From assembly GCA_016787605.1 (NCBI GenBank), contig JAEUUE010000077.1, forward strand, positions 51,067 to 115,066: a DNA stretch of 64,000 nucleotides, in the 5' to 3' direction. The first letter of the stretch is position 1, and the number at the start of each line of letters is the position of its first letter. Below, piece after piece: positions 32,652 to 45,900 of the stretch. Under the pieces are notes generated by a model that ran no database searches, was not told the DNA's origin, and saw nothing but the letters and a program-made list of their open reading frames with translations. A program made the translations under genes and the position numbers. Source of the stretch: Cyclobacteriaceae bacterium. GTDB lineage: Bacteria > Bacteroidota > Bacteroidia > Cytophagales > Cyclobacteriaceae.

Positions 32652-33893
32652 ATGAGAACATTCTACGCACTAATTCTCTCCCTCCTCCTCCTCTCATGCT
32701 TGAGCGAAAGCAACGTGGATCCCGGGTCCTCGGCCACCTTCATTCGCTTCTTTAACGGCGGAAATAATGACGAGGCCAAAGGACTGGAGGTGACACCAGA
32801 CGGTGGTTTCATGATCTTGGCGACCACAAAGATTCAGAAGTCAGAGGCCGATATTGCCAGGTACAAGGTAAAATTGATCAAAACCGATGCCGCCGGAAAT
32901 CCCCTTTGGCAGCGGCTTTACCCCGACTTTTCCGATACCAACCGCGACTATATCGCCTCCTCCATACAGCCCCGTCCCGGGGGCGGTTACATTATCGTCG
33001 GCGATGTAATTCAGACAGACAGCGTCAGCAAGTCTCTTGTCATGACGGTTGACGAAGATGGCACTATTCAAGGCACCCTCGACCTGTACTTCAGCCTGAA
33101 CGTCCCCCAAAAAGGGAAGGCCGTTGCAGTCGACGCGAATGGCAACTATGTTGTATTAAGCACTCAAGGCAGCCAGACCCTAATTTTCACGCAAGTGGAT
33201 AAGACAACTCTCCAGCCTGTCCTTCCCCAGCGAAGTCATGCCGCCGGTGAGACCGCTCTGGCCAACAAGCTCCTCATCGACCCGGCGGGCAAAGCCGTCG
33301 CCTCCGGAATGAAAACGGTAAGCGGTTTGACCGGGATCAGGCTGCTCCGGACTATTCCCAATAGCCCGGTCACCGATTTCGACCTGTTACTCAGCGAACC
33401 TGGTTACAGCCTGGCAGGATACGATTTCTGCCGGTACGGTTTGGGCTACGCGATTGCCGGAGCCACCAACCTCAAGCCCGATGGTTCCGCAGCGACCGAT
33501 ACCGACATCATGTTCTTCCTGACCGATGCCGACGGAAACCGGATCCGGCTTACCACCTTTTCTTTTGATGACCCAGCGACGCCAGAAAACGAAGACCAAC
33601 AGATCGACGCAGGCAACGCCATTGCTCCCACCCTTGACGGGGGCTTGATTTTTCTTTCTTCCATCAATTCTGCGGCTATCGCGGGTCGCGGCGACACGGA
33701 ATTCTACCTGATCAAGATCAATGCTTTCGGTGAAAAAGAATGGAGCAGTTCTTTTGGCAGTCGTTTCAAGGATGAGGGGGTAGCCATCCGTCAGTTGTCT
33801 GATGGAAGCTACATCGCGCTGGGCACAACCACGCAGGGAGCACTCAAAATCCTGACACTTTTCAAGACCTCCTCCAACGGCAAAATAGAATAG
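32652..33893 (+). CDS. Lipoprotein, probable beta-propeller
   Basis: 413 aa. The N-terminus MRTFYALILSLLLLSCLSES has a lipobox (Leu-Leu-Ser-Cys), so it should be lipidated and sit in the outer membrane. The mature part has repeated units with a Pro-x-x-Gly-Gly-[Phe/Tyr] pattern (TPDGGFMILATT, RPGGGYIIVGDV, LDGGLIFLSSIN, LSDGSYIALGTT), spaced about 50-120 residues apart. This fits a propeller of the kind often seen in Bacteroidota surface proteins. It starts 1 bp after the barrel gene and ends 42 bp before the giant protein. Function unknown. Confidence 0.8.
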   Translation: MRTFYALILSLLLLSCLSESNVDPGSSATFIRFFNGGNNDEAKGLEVTPDGGFMILATTKIQKSEADIARYKVKLIKTDAAGNPLWQRLYPDFSDTNRDYIASSIQPRPGGGYIIVGDVIQTDSVSKSLVMTVDEDGTIQGTLDLYFSLNVPQKGKAVAVDANGNYVVLSTQGSQTLIFTQVDKTTLQPVLPQRSHAAGETALANKLLIDPAGKAVASGMKTVSGLTGIRLLRTIPNSPVTDFDLLLSEPGYSLAGYDFCRYGLGYAIAGATNLKPDGSAATDTDIMFFLTDADGNRIRLTTFSFDDPATPENEDQQIDAGNAIAPTLDGGLIFLSSINSAAIAGRGDTEFYLIKINAFGEKEWSSSFGSRFKDEGVAIRQLSDGSYIALGTTTQGALKILTLFKTSSNGKIE

Positions 33894-33935
33894 GAACTTA
33901 TCCATAAGAAATTTGAATTTTTTTTACGCAACTCT

Positions 33936-36900
33936 ATGAGAAATATGTCTAGCAAGGTGGCCGCAACAACCACAGGCATCCTGAATGCCGGAGGCAAAAT
34001 CGCGACAGCTATTCTTATCGCTTTACTCTTCACCATTCAGGCTTTTGCTCAGCCCACCAACCAGGCCAAGGATATTTCGGTACTGCCCATTGGAGCCGCT
34101 CCTAACGATCTGAGGATCAGTTGGACAAACGGCAACGGCAGCAATAGAATTGTAATCATTACGAGTTTTAACGGCTCCTACACGCCCGTTGACGGCGCCG
34201 CCGCACCCGCTTCCAACGCGAATTACGGAGCCGGTACAGACTTGGATCCGGGTGGGGCCGGTGCCGTGGCAAAATGCGTTTTCAACAGCGCCACCGACGG
34301 TGGAGGAACCTTTGTGAATGTCAGTGGCCTGAGTGAAGACACCCGGTATTATGTCTATGTGTATGAATATTCAGGCAGCGGCGCAAGTACCTTGTTCAAC
34401 AAATTGCCGGAATCAAATAACCCCATCGGGTTTCAGAGTAACCGGACCAACGGAAGTTTCACGCAGCCTTCTGGAGTAACCAAAGTGTCCGTTCAAGCCT
34501 GGGGCGGTGGCGGTGGTGGCGGCGGTGCCGACAACAATGGAACCGAGAACAGGGCCGGCGGCGGCGGCGCGGGAGGTAGTTACACGGCCTCTACTAATGT
34601 AACCATATCTGGAAACGTGGCGGTCACGATTGGCGCGGGGGGCAGCGGCGGAGCCGGTGGGAACAGTGCCGCTTCGGGCGGGACGGGTGGTACGACAACG
34701 TTTGGTGCACTTGTATCTGCTGCAGGCGGAGCAGGCGGAACGCTGGGCAATAGCACAGACCGAACCGGTGCGGGAGCCGGAGTAACAACAGGTACAACCG
34801 CCAACGGGGGTGCCGGTGGCGAAGCACCCCCTGCAGGGACTACCACCAGCCAGGCCACGGGATCGGGTGCTGGCGGTGCCAGTGGTGGACCTGGAGGTGC
34901 TGGAGGAAACGCATCCACAACAACAGCGGGTGCTGCCTCAGGCAGCGGCATCGGTAGTGGAAGCGGGGCCGATGGCCGTAGTGGTGTTGCGGGAGGAACT
35001 GCTGCCAACGGATTCAATGCCGCCCAACTTGGAGGCGGCGGTAGCGGAGGCTGGGACAACCTGGATGATGCAAACGCCTCCGGTGGCGATGGATTTCGGG
35101 GACAGTTGATTGTAACGTGGACGACTCCACCCACCCCAACGATCTCCATTTTGGGCGGAAGTCCAACCAATGGAAAGCCCTTGTTCAGGGTCTTGTTTTC
35201 CACCCCTATTAACACTGGTAGTTTCACGTCTGGCGACGTAACCATCACCGGTACGGCAACTGGAACGTTGACCTCTACGATAACCGAAATTGCGCCCAAT
35301 AACGGCACGGCATTTTCTATTGAAGTGAGCGGAATGACCGCAAGCGGAACGGTTATCGCCAACATTGCCGCCGGGGTATTGACCGATGTCTCTGGCAATG
35401 CCAACCTGATAAGCAATGCCAATACCACCATCAACTATACTCACGATGTCACCGGCCCCACGGTAGCCATAACCGTGTCGGGTCCCAACCCGACCAATGT
35501 GAATCCTGTATTCCAGGTGGTCTTCAATGAACCCATTACGATCAGTTCATTCGTGGGAACCGATGTCACGCTTACCGGTACAGCGGGAGCTACCACGGCC
35601 ACCATTAATGAAATTGCCCCTAACGATGGCACCACATTTACCGTGACGGCCAGCGGGATGACCGGCCCGGGAACAGTCATTGCCAACATTGCCGCCGGCG
35701 TCATACAGGATCGCGCCGCCACACCCAATAACAACTCCGCGGCAAACCTTAACACCACCATCAACTTCGACAACCAGGCCCCCACCGCACCGGGTACACC
35801 CACGGCGGCAGCAGGACCTATTATCAATGATGCCGAAGAGGCTGCTGGTTTCAATGTTGTAGTACCTCTGGGTACTTCCGGGGCAGTCGCCAACGATAAG
35901 GTAGAATTGCTCCTCGGTGGTGCACCGTTTGGTGTGCCCATTATTCAGACCTTGAATGGAACTGATATTACCAACACCTTTGCCACGATCAACGTCCCCA
36001 CCGGTCGGCTGGGTGCCGATGGAGCAAAGTCAATCACTGCACGAGTGATTGACGAAGCCAACAACACCGGTCCCGCCGGCGGCAGTCTTGCTCTTACACT
36101 GGATACCACCTTCCCTACAGCGCCTGGGAACCCAACAGCCGCTGCAGGTCCCCGAATCAGTGCCACTGAAAACGGGGCATTTAGTATCGTTGTTCCCGGA
36201 ATTAATACGACTGGGGCAGTCGTCAACGATGTAGTCAAACTCTATGTCGGTGGCGTTTTCCTGACGAGTCATACGCTCACCGGACCAGAGGCCGCCGCAG
36301 CCAGCTATACGTTCACCAACGTGACCCTGCCTGCGCCTGACGGAGCCAAGAACATCACGGCAACGATTACCGATGAAGGGGGCAATGAAGGCCCTGCCAA
36401 CGCTGTTGCCTTGGCTCTTACCCTGGATACTGCTGCACCCACGGCGCCTTCTGCGCCCACTGCGGCAGCCGGCCCTACGATTGACGGTGCCGAATACACT
36501 GCCGGGTTCACGGTCAATGTGGCCGGCCTCGGAGCGACCGGCGCGGTAGCTAATGACGTTCTCGAACTCCTCCTTGGGGGAGCTCCCTTCCCTACCCCGT
36601 TGACCAATACGCTTGATGCCGGAGAAATTGCCGGGGGTAATATCAACTTCACGATCAACTGTAATCAACTGGGCGCTGACGGTGTGGGCAAACTCATCAC
36701 CGCCCGAGTCGTCGATGAGGCTGGCAACGTGGGTGCTGCCAGCCCCAACCTGAGCCTTGACCTGAGCACGGAGCCTACGGCGGCCTCCACGCTCATGAAC
36801 TTCACAGGCGTAACCACCACACAGGCTACCATCAATTTTACCAGCGGTGCCGGAACGGGTACCTCCAGGATCATTGTGGCCCGTCAAGGTGGCGCGGTAT

Positions 36901-39900
36901 CCTTTGTGCCTAGCGACAACACCACGTACTCGGCCAACAACGACTTCGCTGCGGCGACTGACCTGGGTGGTGGAAACAAAGTGGTTGGAACCGCTTCCGG
37001 CAACACGATTACGAACCTGCCCAGCGGAGATGTCATTCACTTTGCCGTTTTTGAATACAATAACTGTGCTGGCCGAGAAAACTACTTCGGCACCTCACTG
37101 ACCGGATCGCAGGCTATTGGTGCGGGTACCGCCTCAACCATAGGAACTGGCTCCGGCGCGGCCACCATCTCCTCGCTCATCGACACGCAGGCCGAAGCGG
37201 CCGCCGCATCGGCCAATTTCTCGTTTGTCGTTGATGATGATGGAGCCACCGATGCCGCAGACGCCGCCCCTACGAGAATCACCTCGCTTACTATCCGGCG
37301 CGATCTTGGCAACGACCAGACCGTTGACTGGACCAATGTCATTGGCGGTATCATCCTGACGGATGGAACGGCTTCGATAAACACCGTTGCCAATCCCGCG
37401 AATTTCACCCTGGCCGCCAATAGCATCACGATTACCGGCATCCCCTCTTCCCTTTCTACGGACCTGGGTTATGTCGGCGACAATACCACCAAGACGCTGC
37501 AAGTGAAAATCTGGCTTTCGACTTCCATCACGGGAATCGATATTGACAACAAGCGTTTTGTCTTCACCGCCAATGTCACCGACTTTACCGTCGCGGGCGT
37601 CAATTCATCCGGATTTGCCGCCAGCACCGCCACGTCGGGCGCTGGAAACGGGCAGGTTAACGTCGTCGCCGACCGCCTGGCCTTCACGAACATCCCCGGT
37701 GCCGGAACGGCTGGAACCGATTTTTCACTGAATATCGCAGCCACTGATGTCAACGGGTATGTCGATCTTAACCAGACCCAGCAGGTCACGATAACGGCAC
37801 CTTCAGTCCCGGCCACCGGTCAAATTATCTTTACCTACGCCACCCCGTCGTCTGCTGCGCAGAATATGACGGCGGGAAGGGCAGCGTGGACCGGGGTGAA
37901 AGTAACAGCCGGCGGCAACTACACGTTCCGCGTGGCTGATACCGATGGTACTCCTCCTGCACTCACTCAATTCACCAGCGGCTTCATTAACTTCCTGGCA
38001 CCCAGCAACACCTCGTTCATTGCTGCTGATGGAGCCTTCATTCCGCCAGTCACCATCGACTACACGCTTTACCAGCATGCCTCATTATTCACACTGGCGG
38101 CTCCTCCGCCCGCTGGGTCCATCGAGGTAGGCCGGTTCATCATTGCAGATGGTTTCGGCGCAGTGGACCCTGACGATATCGGTACCACGCTCACCGCACT
38201 GACCTTCAGTGTGAACAATCCCGGCAACCTCAGGTTCGTCGGAATTTCCGATGGGACAAATATTGTCGCCACCGCGGCCGGCGCAGGAACCATCAACCTC
38301 TCAGGCATGAACCTATTGGCCGAGGATACCGGAAACGGAGGCACAGGCACGAAGACGTTCAGCGTGTTTGCCAGCTTCGACGCGAACGTTGTGGACAACG
38401 AAATTTTTGATATGACCATTACCTCGGTCAGTACGGGCAACGGAGGCTCCACCTTCGCTGCGGCTGACGGTGGCGGCGCCAGCACGGACCCCACCTCCAA
38501 CATGGTCGTTGTGACGGCTGATCGACTGGCGTTTGTGCAACAGCCTACCAATGTTTTGCTGCAAGTTGCGATTGCTCCTGCGGTTACCATTCAAGCTACC
38601 GATGCACTGGGTTCGCGCGACCTGGACGTGGCTGGCACGGTAGGAATGACATCCACCGGATCACTGAGTTCGGCGCCCACAGCCCTGCTGAGTGCAGGTT
38701 TTGGCACCTATTCGGGGATCACCTTTGGCTCGACTGCAACCGGCCGAACAGTTACCACCACCAATCTCCTGGGCCTGACTAACGCAACCAGCTCCACCTT
38801 TAACATCACCGCGTCAGCCACAGCCGATATTATCGCAAATACATCGTTTATCTACCCGCAGAATATTCTCTACGCCAACTTCCAGGAACCTGCAAACCTG
38901 ACTGCCTTCAATAGCCCGGCTGTCGGACTTTTCGACATCCGGGATGGAGGGGCTGCCGTTCTTGACGCCGACAACGCGCCCACGACACTCACCGGCATAA
39001 CGTTTTCAATGACCAATCCCGGATTTATCCGGAGAGCCGCTCTTTACGTGGGCGCCGTTGAGCTGGCTGAAACTACTCCTGCAGGCAGCAATTTGGTATT
39101 CACCGGCTTTAACTACTCTGCCCCTGACAACGGCACGGCCACCTTCGTCCTGCGTGTGAGTTTCACAACTGCGGTGGTTGACAATCAACAAGTTTCTTTC
39201 ACTGTAACATCCGCATCGACACAGCCACTCACTTCTTCCACGTTCGCGTTGGGCGATGCCGGTGGGGCGGTGACCTCAACCGCTCTTGATCACAACCGGA
39301 TTGAGGTAATGGCCACCCAACTGGTATTCACGACCGATCTCAACGGTACGCTGCTTCCTCAGGTAAACATCAGCACGCAGCAAGCCGTGCCCGTGGTTAC
39401 CGCCGTTGACGGATTCAGTGTTCGCGACCGCGATTATGGTTCGAACATAACAATCTCATGCGCGCTTTCGTTGTTCCCCTCCATCACGTTGGTGGCCGAT
39501 GCAGCCGTACCCAACGCCGGCTTGTATACCTTCCCCAGCAACTTCCAGTACCTGCAAACGGGTAACGGAACCCTGTCGCTCAATGCGCCGGGTGTCGCCG
39601 GTGTGGTCAGCAATGTGGTTAACGTTCAGGCCGGTACAGCCACCACGATTACGGCCGGCGCCGTTGCTCCTGCCACCATTTCGTCCCTGGTCAATACCAG
39701 CGGAGCCGCCGTTGCCGCCTTCAACTTCATTGTCAATGATGATCCCGGTGGAACACCGGTCAACAACGATGATGGATTACCCACTCTGTTGTCACAGATC
39801 GTTATCACCGCCAATGGAGCCAACAACACGATTCCCGATTGGTCCCAGGCCCTGGCAGGAGCCATTTTGACCGATGGCACCAACAACCTAAACGCCACCG

Positions 39901-42900
39901 CCATCTCCGCCAACAGCATTACGTTTGGCGGTATCAACACGGCAAGCGGGCAGTTGGGTTTTGTGGCCGACAACGCCAGCAAGACCTACACGCTGAGGAT
40001 CTATTTACGATCCAGCCTGTTGGGCGCTTTGCCGACGACGATTGACGGGCTGAAATTCGAGTTCCAGGTACTGCAATCGAATATATTCCTGGCGACCAAC
40101 AGCACGGGCTTCAATGGAGCTCAATCCTCAACCACCGGCAACCGGAACGTGGTAGCCGTGGTTGCCAGTACATTACGGTTCCTCTACCCTACCGTACCCA
40201 CCACTGCCAGTCTTGACACCGACTTCCCGGGAATATCCGTAGAGGCCGTTGATGCCAACAACAACCGTGACCTTGGTTTCACGGGCGCTGGAGCGACGGT
40301 AAGGGAGTTGTCCAATACAACATCCGCTACGATGGCCAACGGACCCGTGGTCGGTACGACCCAGTTCAGTTCCGGCTTGCTCAACTTTGCTTCCAACTTC
40401 AGGTATACCACAGGGACGAGCGGAGATGATGTCACCCTGACCATCAAAGCCGGGGCCGGCGGCACCACTTGCGGTGTAAACGCCATCTGTGCCACTTCGC
40501 CCACACTGACCCTGCTCTCTTCGTTTGAATCATCCATCGTGGGAGATCCTACCTTCAATTTCCCGGCCACCATTCCTTACGTGTTGCACCAGGAACCCAC
40601 CAACATCCAGAATACGACAACAAGCCTGGAGATCGGCAGGATGCTCTTTATCGATGGAAGCCGCAGTAACTTCCCCTACGGCCCATTCCTGATCAGCACA
40701 GGCACGGATAATGATGGCTTGCTGAACTCCGACCAGGACGGGGCGGCGACCAATCTCACCTCCCTGACGATCCGGGTTAACAACCCTTCCAACATCCGGA
40801 GGCTCGCCCTCTATAACGGGTCGACGGAAATTGGTACAGAAATCAACGTGGCTGCTATCGGAGCCATCAATGGCTCAACCGCGTTCTATGATTTCACGTT
40901 CACCGGAGCGCCCTTGCTCAGTGTGGCCGACAACAGCATAACGACGATCAGTATCCGCGCCAGTTTCAGGAATACATCTCCTGAAGTTACCGATGGAGAC
41001 GCGCTCAACTTCAGCATTGTCGCCGCGACCGTGACGAGCGGTTCTAATTTCTTCCCGAACCCGCCTCCTGGTGCCTACATTGCCGGCGTGTCCGGCGGAT
41101 ACCAATCTCCTGGAGGATTCAACATTGTCAATGTGCAGGCCACCAAGCTGGATTTTGTCGTTCAGCCTCCCGCACTGGCCGGCATCGCCAACCCGGTCAC
41201 TTCAGGTTCCGTCGAGGCGCATGACCAGTTTGGCTTGCTGGATACCGGGTTCTCCGGCATCTCCGCCAGCGTCGGTGCGGCGGCCAACGTAAACGGTACC
41301 TTTACTTTCAACGCCGGGGTTCTGGATCTCACGAGCATGACCTACGGAGCAGCCGGTAACGGAACCCTGACGGTGACGGCCGCAGGACTGTCGAGCAATG
41401 TGAACAATACCGTGGATGGACTACCCAACGTTGCCGTTCAATGTAACCCGATCAATGTCCTTCACGTGACCGCGTTCTACACCAACGGAGGTCCCGGCGG
41501 AGTCGTGACCTCTACCAACCTGATCGGTGGTACGGCCAACCGGGTAATTTTCGGTTTCACCTTCAAGGCAGAGCATACCTTTAGCGGTGAGCCCGAGGTA
41601 ACCCGTTTTACGCTCAGCTTCAGCAACTCCACGCTGGGCGTATTCAACAATATGCGGGTGGTCGAGTCGACAAGCCCTGTCTACGCAGCCGGCTTGCCTG
41701 AAGTGACCACCCTGGGAGCTACCTACAGCCAGCCGTTCCCCAACCTCCTGCAAGTTGACTTCACCAGTTCGCCCCGCGACCTGGTGGCCAACCCGGAACT
41801 TTCCTACTTCCTCATAGTGGATGTAGATGCCAACGCCAGCGGGAACGTCTCCAATATGCAAGTGGGGCTGCTCGACGATAACGTGGTGGGCTCTCAAACC
41901 AACAACTTTATTGTCGTATCGAACGGAAGTTCGCAAGCCAACGTCGTCAGCCAAACCTATACGTTCGCCTCCATTTTCCCGCCGACCCTGGTCTCCTCCT
42001 ATCCTAACCTGGCACAGACCAACGTGGATCCGGCTCAGCCGACTTTGTCGCTTCAATTCAGCGTTCCCGTGTGGACCCTGGATGGCAAAGTACGACTCAC
42101 GGAGAAGGCGTCAGGCACGTTTGTTGATCTGACCAACATCAACGGCGCCTGCTGCCTTGCCGCCAACCTGGCCTCGCCGATAATCTTCAATATCCCTCCG
42201 GGCTTCATGCAGCCCAACAAAGAGTATTTCGTCACCATTGCCCCGGGGGTTAATACACAGACCGTCAAGACTGGAATCATGGACGAGGCCAACAACCTCT
42301 TCCCTGGTATTTCGTTTTCGGGCACACTGTATTTCAGAACCTTTGACCCCACCCCGCCCAAGCTGCTGGGCGTGGCGACCACGCCTTCGATGACCAATAA
42401 TCCCGGTGTCTCCGATATCACGGCCACCGGAGCGGTGATCAATGCTGGCTTCGATCGTCCGGGCAAGGCCTACTTCATGGTGACAACGGAGAGTCCGAGC
42501 ACCGTTCCGACCAATGCCCAGATCAATGGTGCGGTAGCCTATCCGAATGTGGTGAGCCGAGGAACCATTGACATCAATAGCGTTTGGCCTATTACCCAGT
42601 ATGGTATCATTACCCCGGCCGGGGGATCCTTTAGTATCGCCAACCACTACGTATGGATTTACGCAGAAACTTATTCGGAATTGAATGGAGTAAAGACGGC
42701 ATTCCCCAATACGGCTCCTTACGGTGGTGCTCCCAACTTTACTATTGGAGGGACCGGACCAACGCTGCTTCCATTCACTCCTCCCGGCCTTGGTACCGGA
42801 CCGATCACACTCAATCTCCCGAACATCGCCGTCTGCAATAACAGCTTCCAGGTACTCAATTCTCCCATCATCATCTCGGAAGGGGCGAATACGCAATTCA

Positions 42901-45900
42901 ATACCGGCGGAGCCTCTCAAACTCTGAGCATGGTGCTGCCCACCGGATTCCAATTTGATGTTACGGAATCCAGTCCAGGTGTACCGCGATTTGGAACCGT
43001 TCAACTGCAAGGCACAGACTTTATTGCCTCCAGCGGAGCGATCAGGTTCCTGGGTAACAGTATCGTTCAGATCAGGTATGCCAACCTCACCGGAAACGGG
43101 GGCATTCCGGGAGGTAGCCGCGACAAGATCATCATTTCGGGTCTAAGGGTTCTAGCCACGTCCACGTCCAGCGGTTCGATGTTCCGCCTGGGAGGTACGG
43201 CCTTGACATCTGCCATTCCTGATGCCACCGCCATCGCGACGCTAAGGTCTTATGATGCTCAACCCATCACGTTCGACAACAGCTACTCGACAAGTATTTG
43301 GGGTATTTCTCAACCCGGAAACGTAGTGACGGCCATCCCGGACAACGCAGATGACAACATAACGCTTACTCCTTATATTGACCCGACCCTGAATGATTAC
43401 GGTCCCAGCACCTTCAGTGGCCAGGGGGTAAGTATCAACGTACTTACGCTCGCTGCCGTGACCCCGGATGTTCCGTTTAATATTACGATCACCCATAAGG
43501 ACAATAACGGTTGCATCTCAAGTAATCCTGTGCAGTACCTGGTCTATGACCATAAAGAGGCGGTTAACATCGTGGGTGGAAATGGTCCGTTCTGCATCAC
43601 GAACACCAACTTCGTGGTCAACCAGTCCATTCCGCCGACGTATGGCCTTGATGTGAAGTCCGTTCCGTTCAACAACCTGGCAAGTCATTACATGGAACAG
43701 CTTACTACGGCCATTCCAGCGGGCTCCACAGACCCCATCAACGCCACCTCGTTTGGAGGCGCCTGGGTGCCGATCATTGCATCGCTTCCTAACCTTGACT
43801 CTACTGAACTTATCGGTGGCCGCACCTACCGGTCCTTCAGCCTTGACATGGCCAAGATTCTGGATGCCAGAGCTTTGTCTTCCAATGCTCTTCCCGAGCC
43901 CTATAACTACTTCCGCGACACGACCTCCGTTCAGCAAAACACCTTCTACACGGGTGGCCGTTTGGGTGTTATTGAATTGACGGGTACCTACCGCAACAGT
44001 TCCAACCCAACCGTGCAGGTTCCGCGGAGACAGTTGGTTGAAGTCTGGCTGCCGCCCATCCCGATCGTTGAGGTCGGTCAAGGCAACCAGCCCAACCCGG
44101 GAACGCCTGTCTATTGTGAGGCAGGCGGACCTATCCTGATCACCGGCTGGCCGTCTGTGACTGCCAATGTTTCAAGCGGGCGGTTCACCGTGGTGGACGC
44201 CGTCAGCTCGGATACTATCTATGTTGATTTGCCGGGAACAGCCAATGATGTTAAGCCCGCAGGATTTACGGACTTCGGTAATGGATCGGCTCAACTGGAT
44301 CCCTTCCTGATCAAGAATCTGTATCGACCGATGCGAATCATCTACACCTTCAAGGAAGACCTGAGTCCCTGCGAAGGTTCGGGATCAATTGTAATCCAGG
44401 TAACGCCCAACCCGGTGGCAAATTTCGAGATGATCGCTTTCATCGGGCCGAACACACCAACGAACACCTCCTACTGCGAAGGAAGGCGTATCCGTTTGGA
44501 CGCCGTGAACGGTACCAACAAGAGCACCATCCCGGCTCCGTTCTCGATCGTCAGCCACGGCTGGTACTTCGGGGAGTCCGGAATTGGCGCCATCGAAGCG
44601 TCGGGTGACACCACGAGCAACATTTACGACTTGCCGAGCACCTACAACGTGGAGCTTGAAGCCAAATCAAACACAGGTTGCTTGTCTGTACCAACCATTG
44701 GGGCCGCTACACCGGGACGGACGATCAAGCCACTTACCGTGGGTGGAATACCTGTAGTCAACTACAAACTGGAAGGCGTGTCGACCGCGGATAGCTTCCT
44801 GTTCAATAGTAACAGTGATTCCCGGCCAATCGCTGCTGCGCCTGGTCCCCAGACCGGCGACAATCCGGCCAAGAACACCACGGTATCCAGCAACGATAAT
44901 ATAGCGCAGTACCAATGGGATTTTGGTGATGGGACTCCATTCGCCACGATCTCAGCGCTGGCCAACAATGCGGCTTACAATGCTTATGTGCAAAGCCATA
45001 CCTATACGACGCCCGGAAGAAAACTGATCAACCTGATTGTCACATCGCAAATAGGTTGCCGGAACAGCCTGGCTTTGCAGAACAGCTATCGCTCGATCGT
45101 AGTGCTTCCTCGCACCGTGCTCACGGCAGGGGCAGCCTATTTCTCTGACTTTGAGCCGGTCACCACTCCGGTCCCGTTACCCGGGAACCGCGATTGGCAG
45201 GTTTGGGGTACAGGGACCACGATCGCAGAGATTGCAGCCGGAGCTGCCGCCGCAACCTGGGAGTATGGGCCTGCCGATGGTACTGAGGCCATCCCCGATA
45301 GCGCCATCATCCACAAGGCGAATATCTGGAAGACCAATATCAAGAATGTCCCTGCGTTGAATACAACGAACACGTACAGCCCGGGTGAAAACTCTGCGCT
45401 CTATTCTCCGAGTTTCAACCTGACCGCACTCACCCGGCCGATGATCTCCTTCAATGCGATCGTTCAAATGGAGGAAAGCGACGGGGTTGTACTGGAATAC
45501 TCGAAGGATAACCTGAACATTGCCGATCCCAACAAGGTATGGAAAACCCTTGGCCAGATCGGCACGGGAGAATCCTGGTATACCGACCAGGGTATCGCCG
45601 GCCGACCGGGGACGCAAACCAGCAACGACTTTGGCTGGAGCGGATCCGACATCAAGTCCTGGCAGTCACCCAAGCACGTGTTGGATTCCGTTTTCAGGGC
45701 CCCTGCTCCCACCAAGGTAGTATTCCGGTGGGCCATCGGCAGTGCCGCTCCTGCTGTCGATGTTCAGGGTTTCACGCTTGACAACGTTAGGATCGGAGAC
45801 CGCACCCGGACGATCCTCCTGGAGAGCTTCGCCAGTACGAGCAACCCCAACCCGGCGGAGAAAACGCAGAATGACTTTGTCAAGACCTTCATTGGCGGTG

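Noticed and set aside
34580-35434. Long minus-strand open frames (284 and 168 codons) opposite the glycine-rich region
   Set aside because: They are Pro/Val/Ala-rich mirror images of Gly- and Thr-rich coding sequence in the giant gene, without motifs or a plausible start.
36030-37040. A 336-codon minus-strand frame opposite the giant gene
   Set aside because: Composition follows from the Thr/Asn/Gly-rich plus-strand repeats; no domain or operon context.
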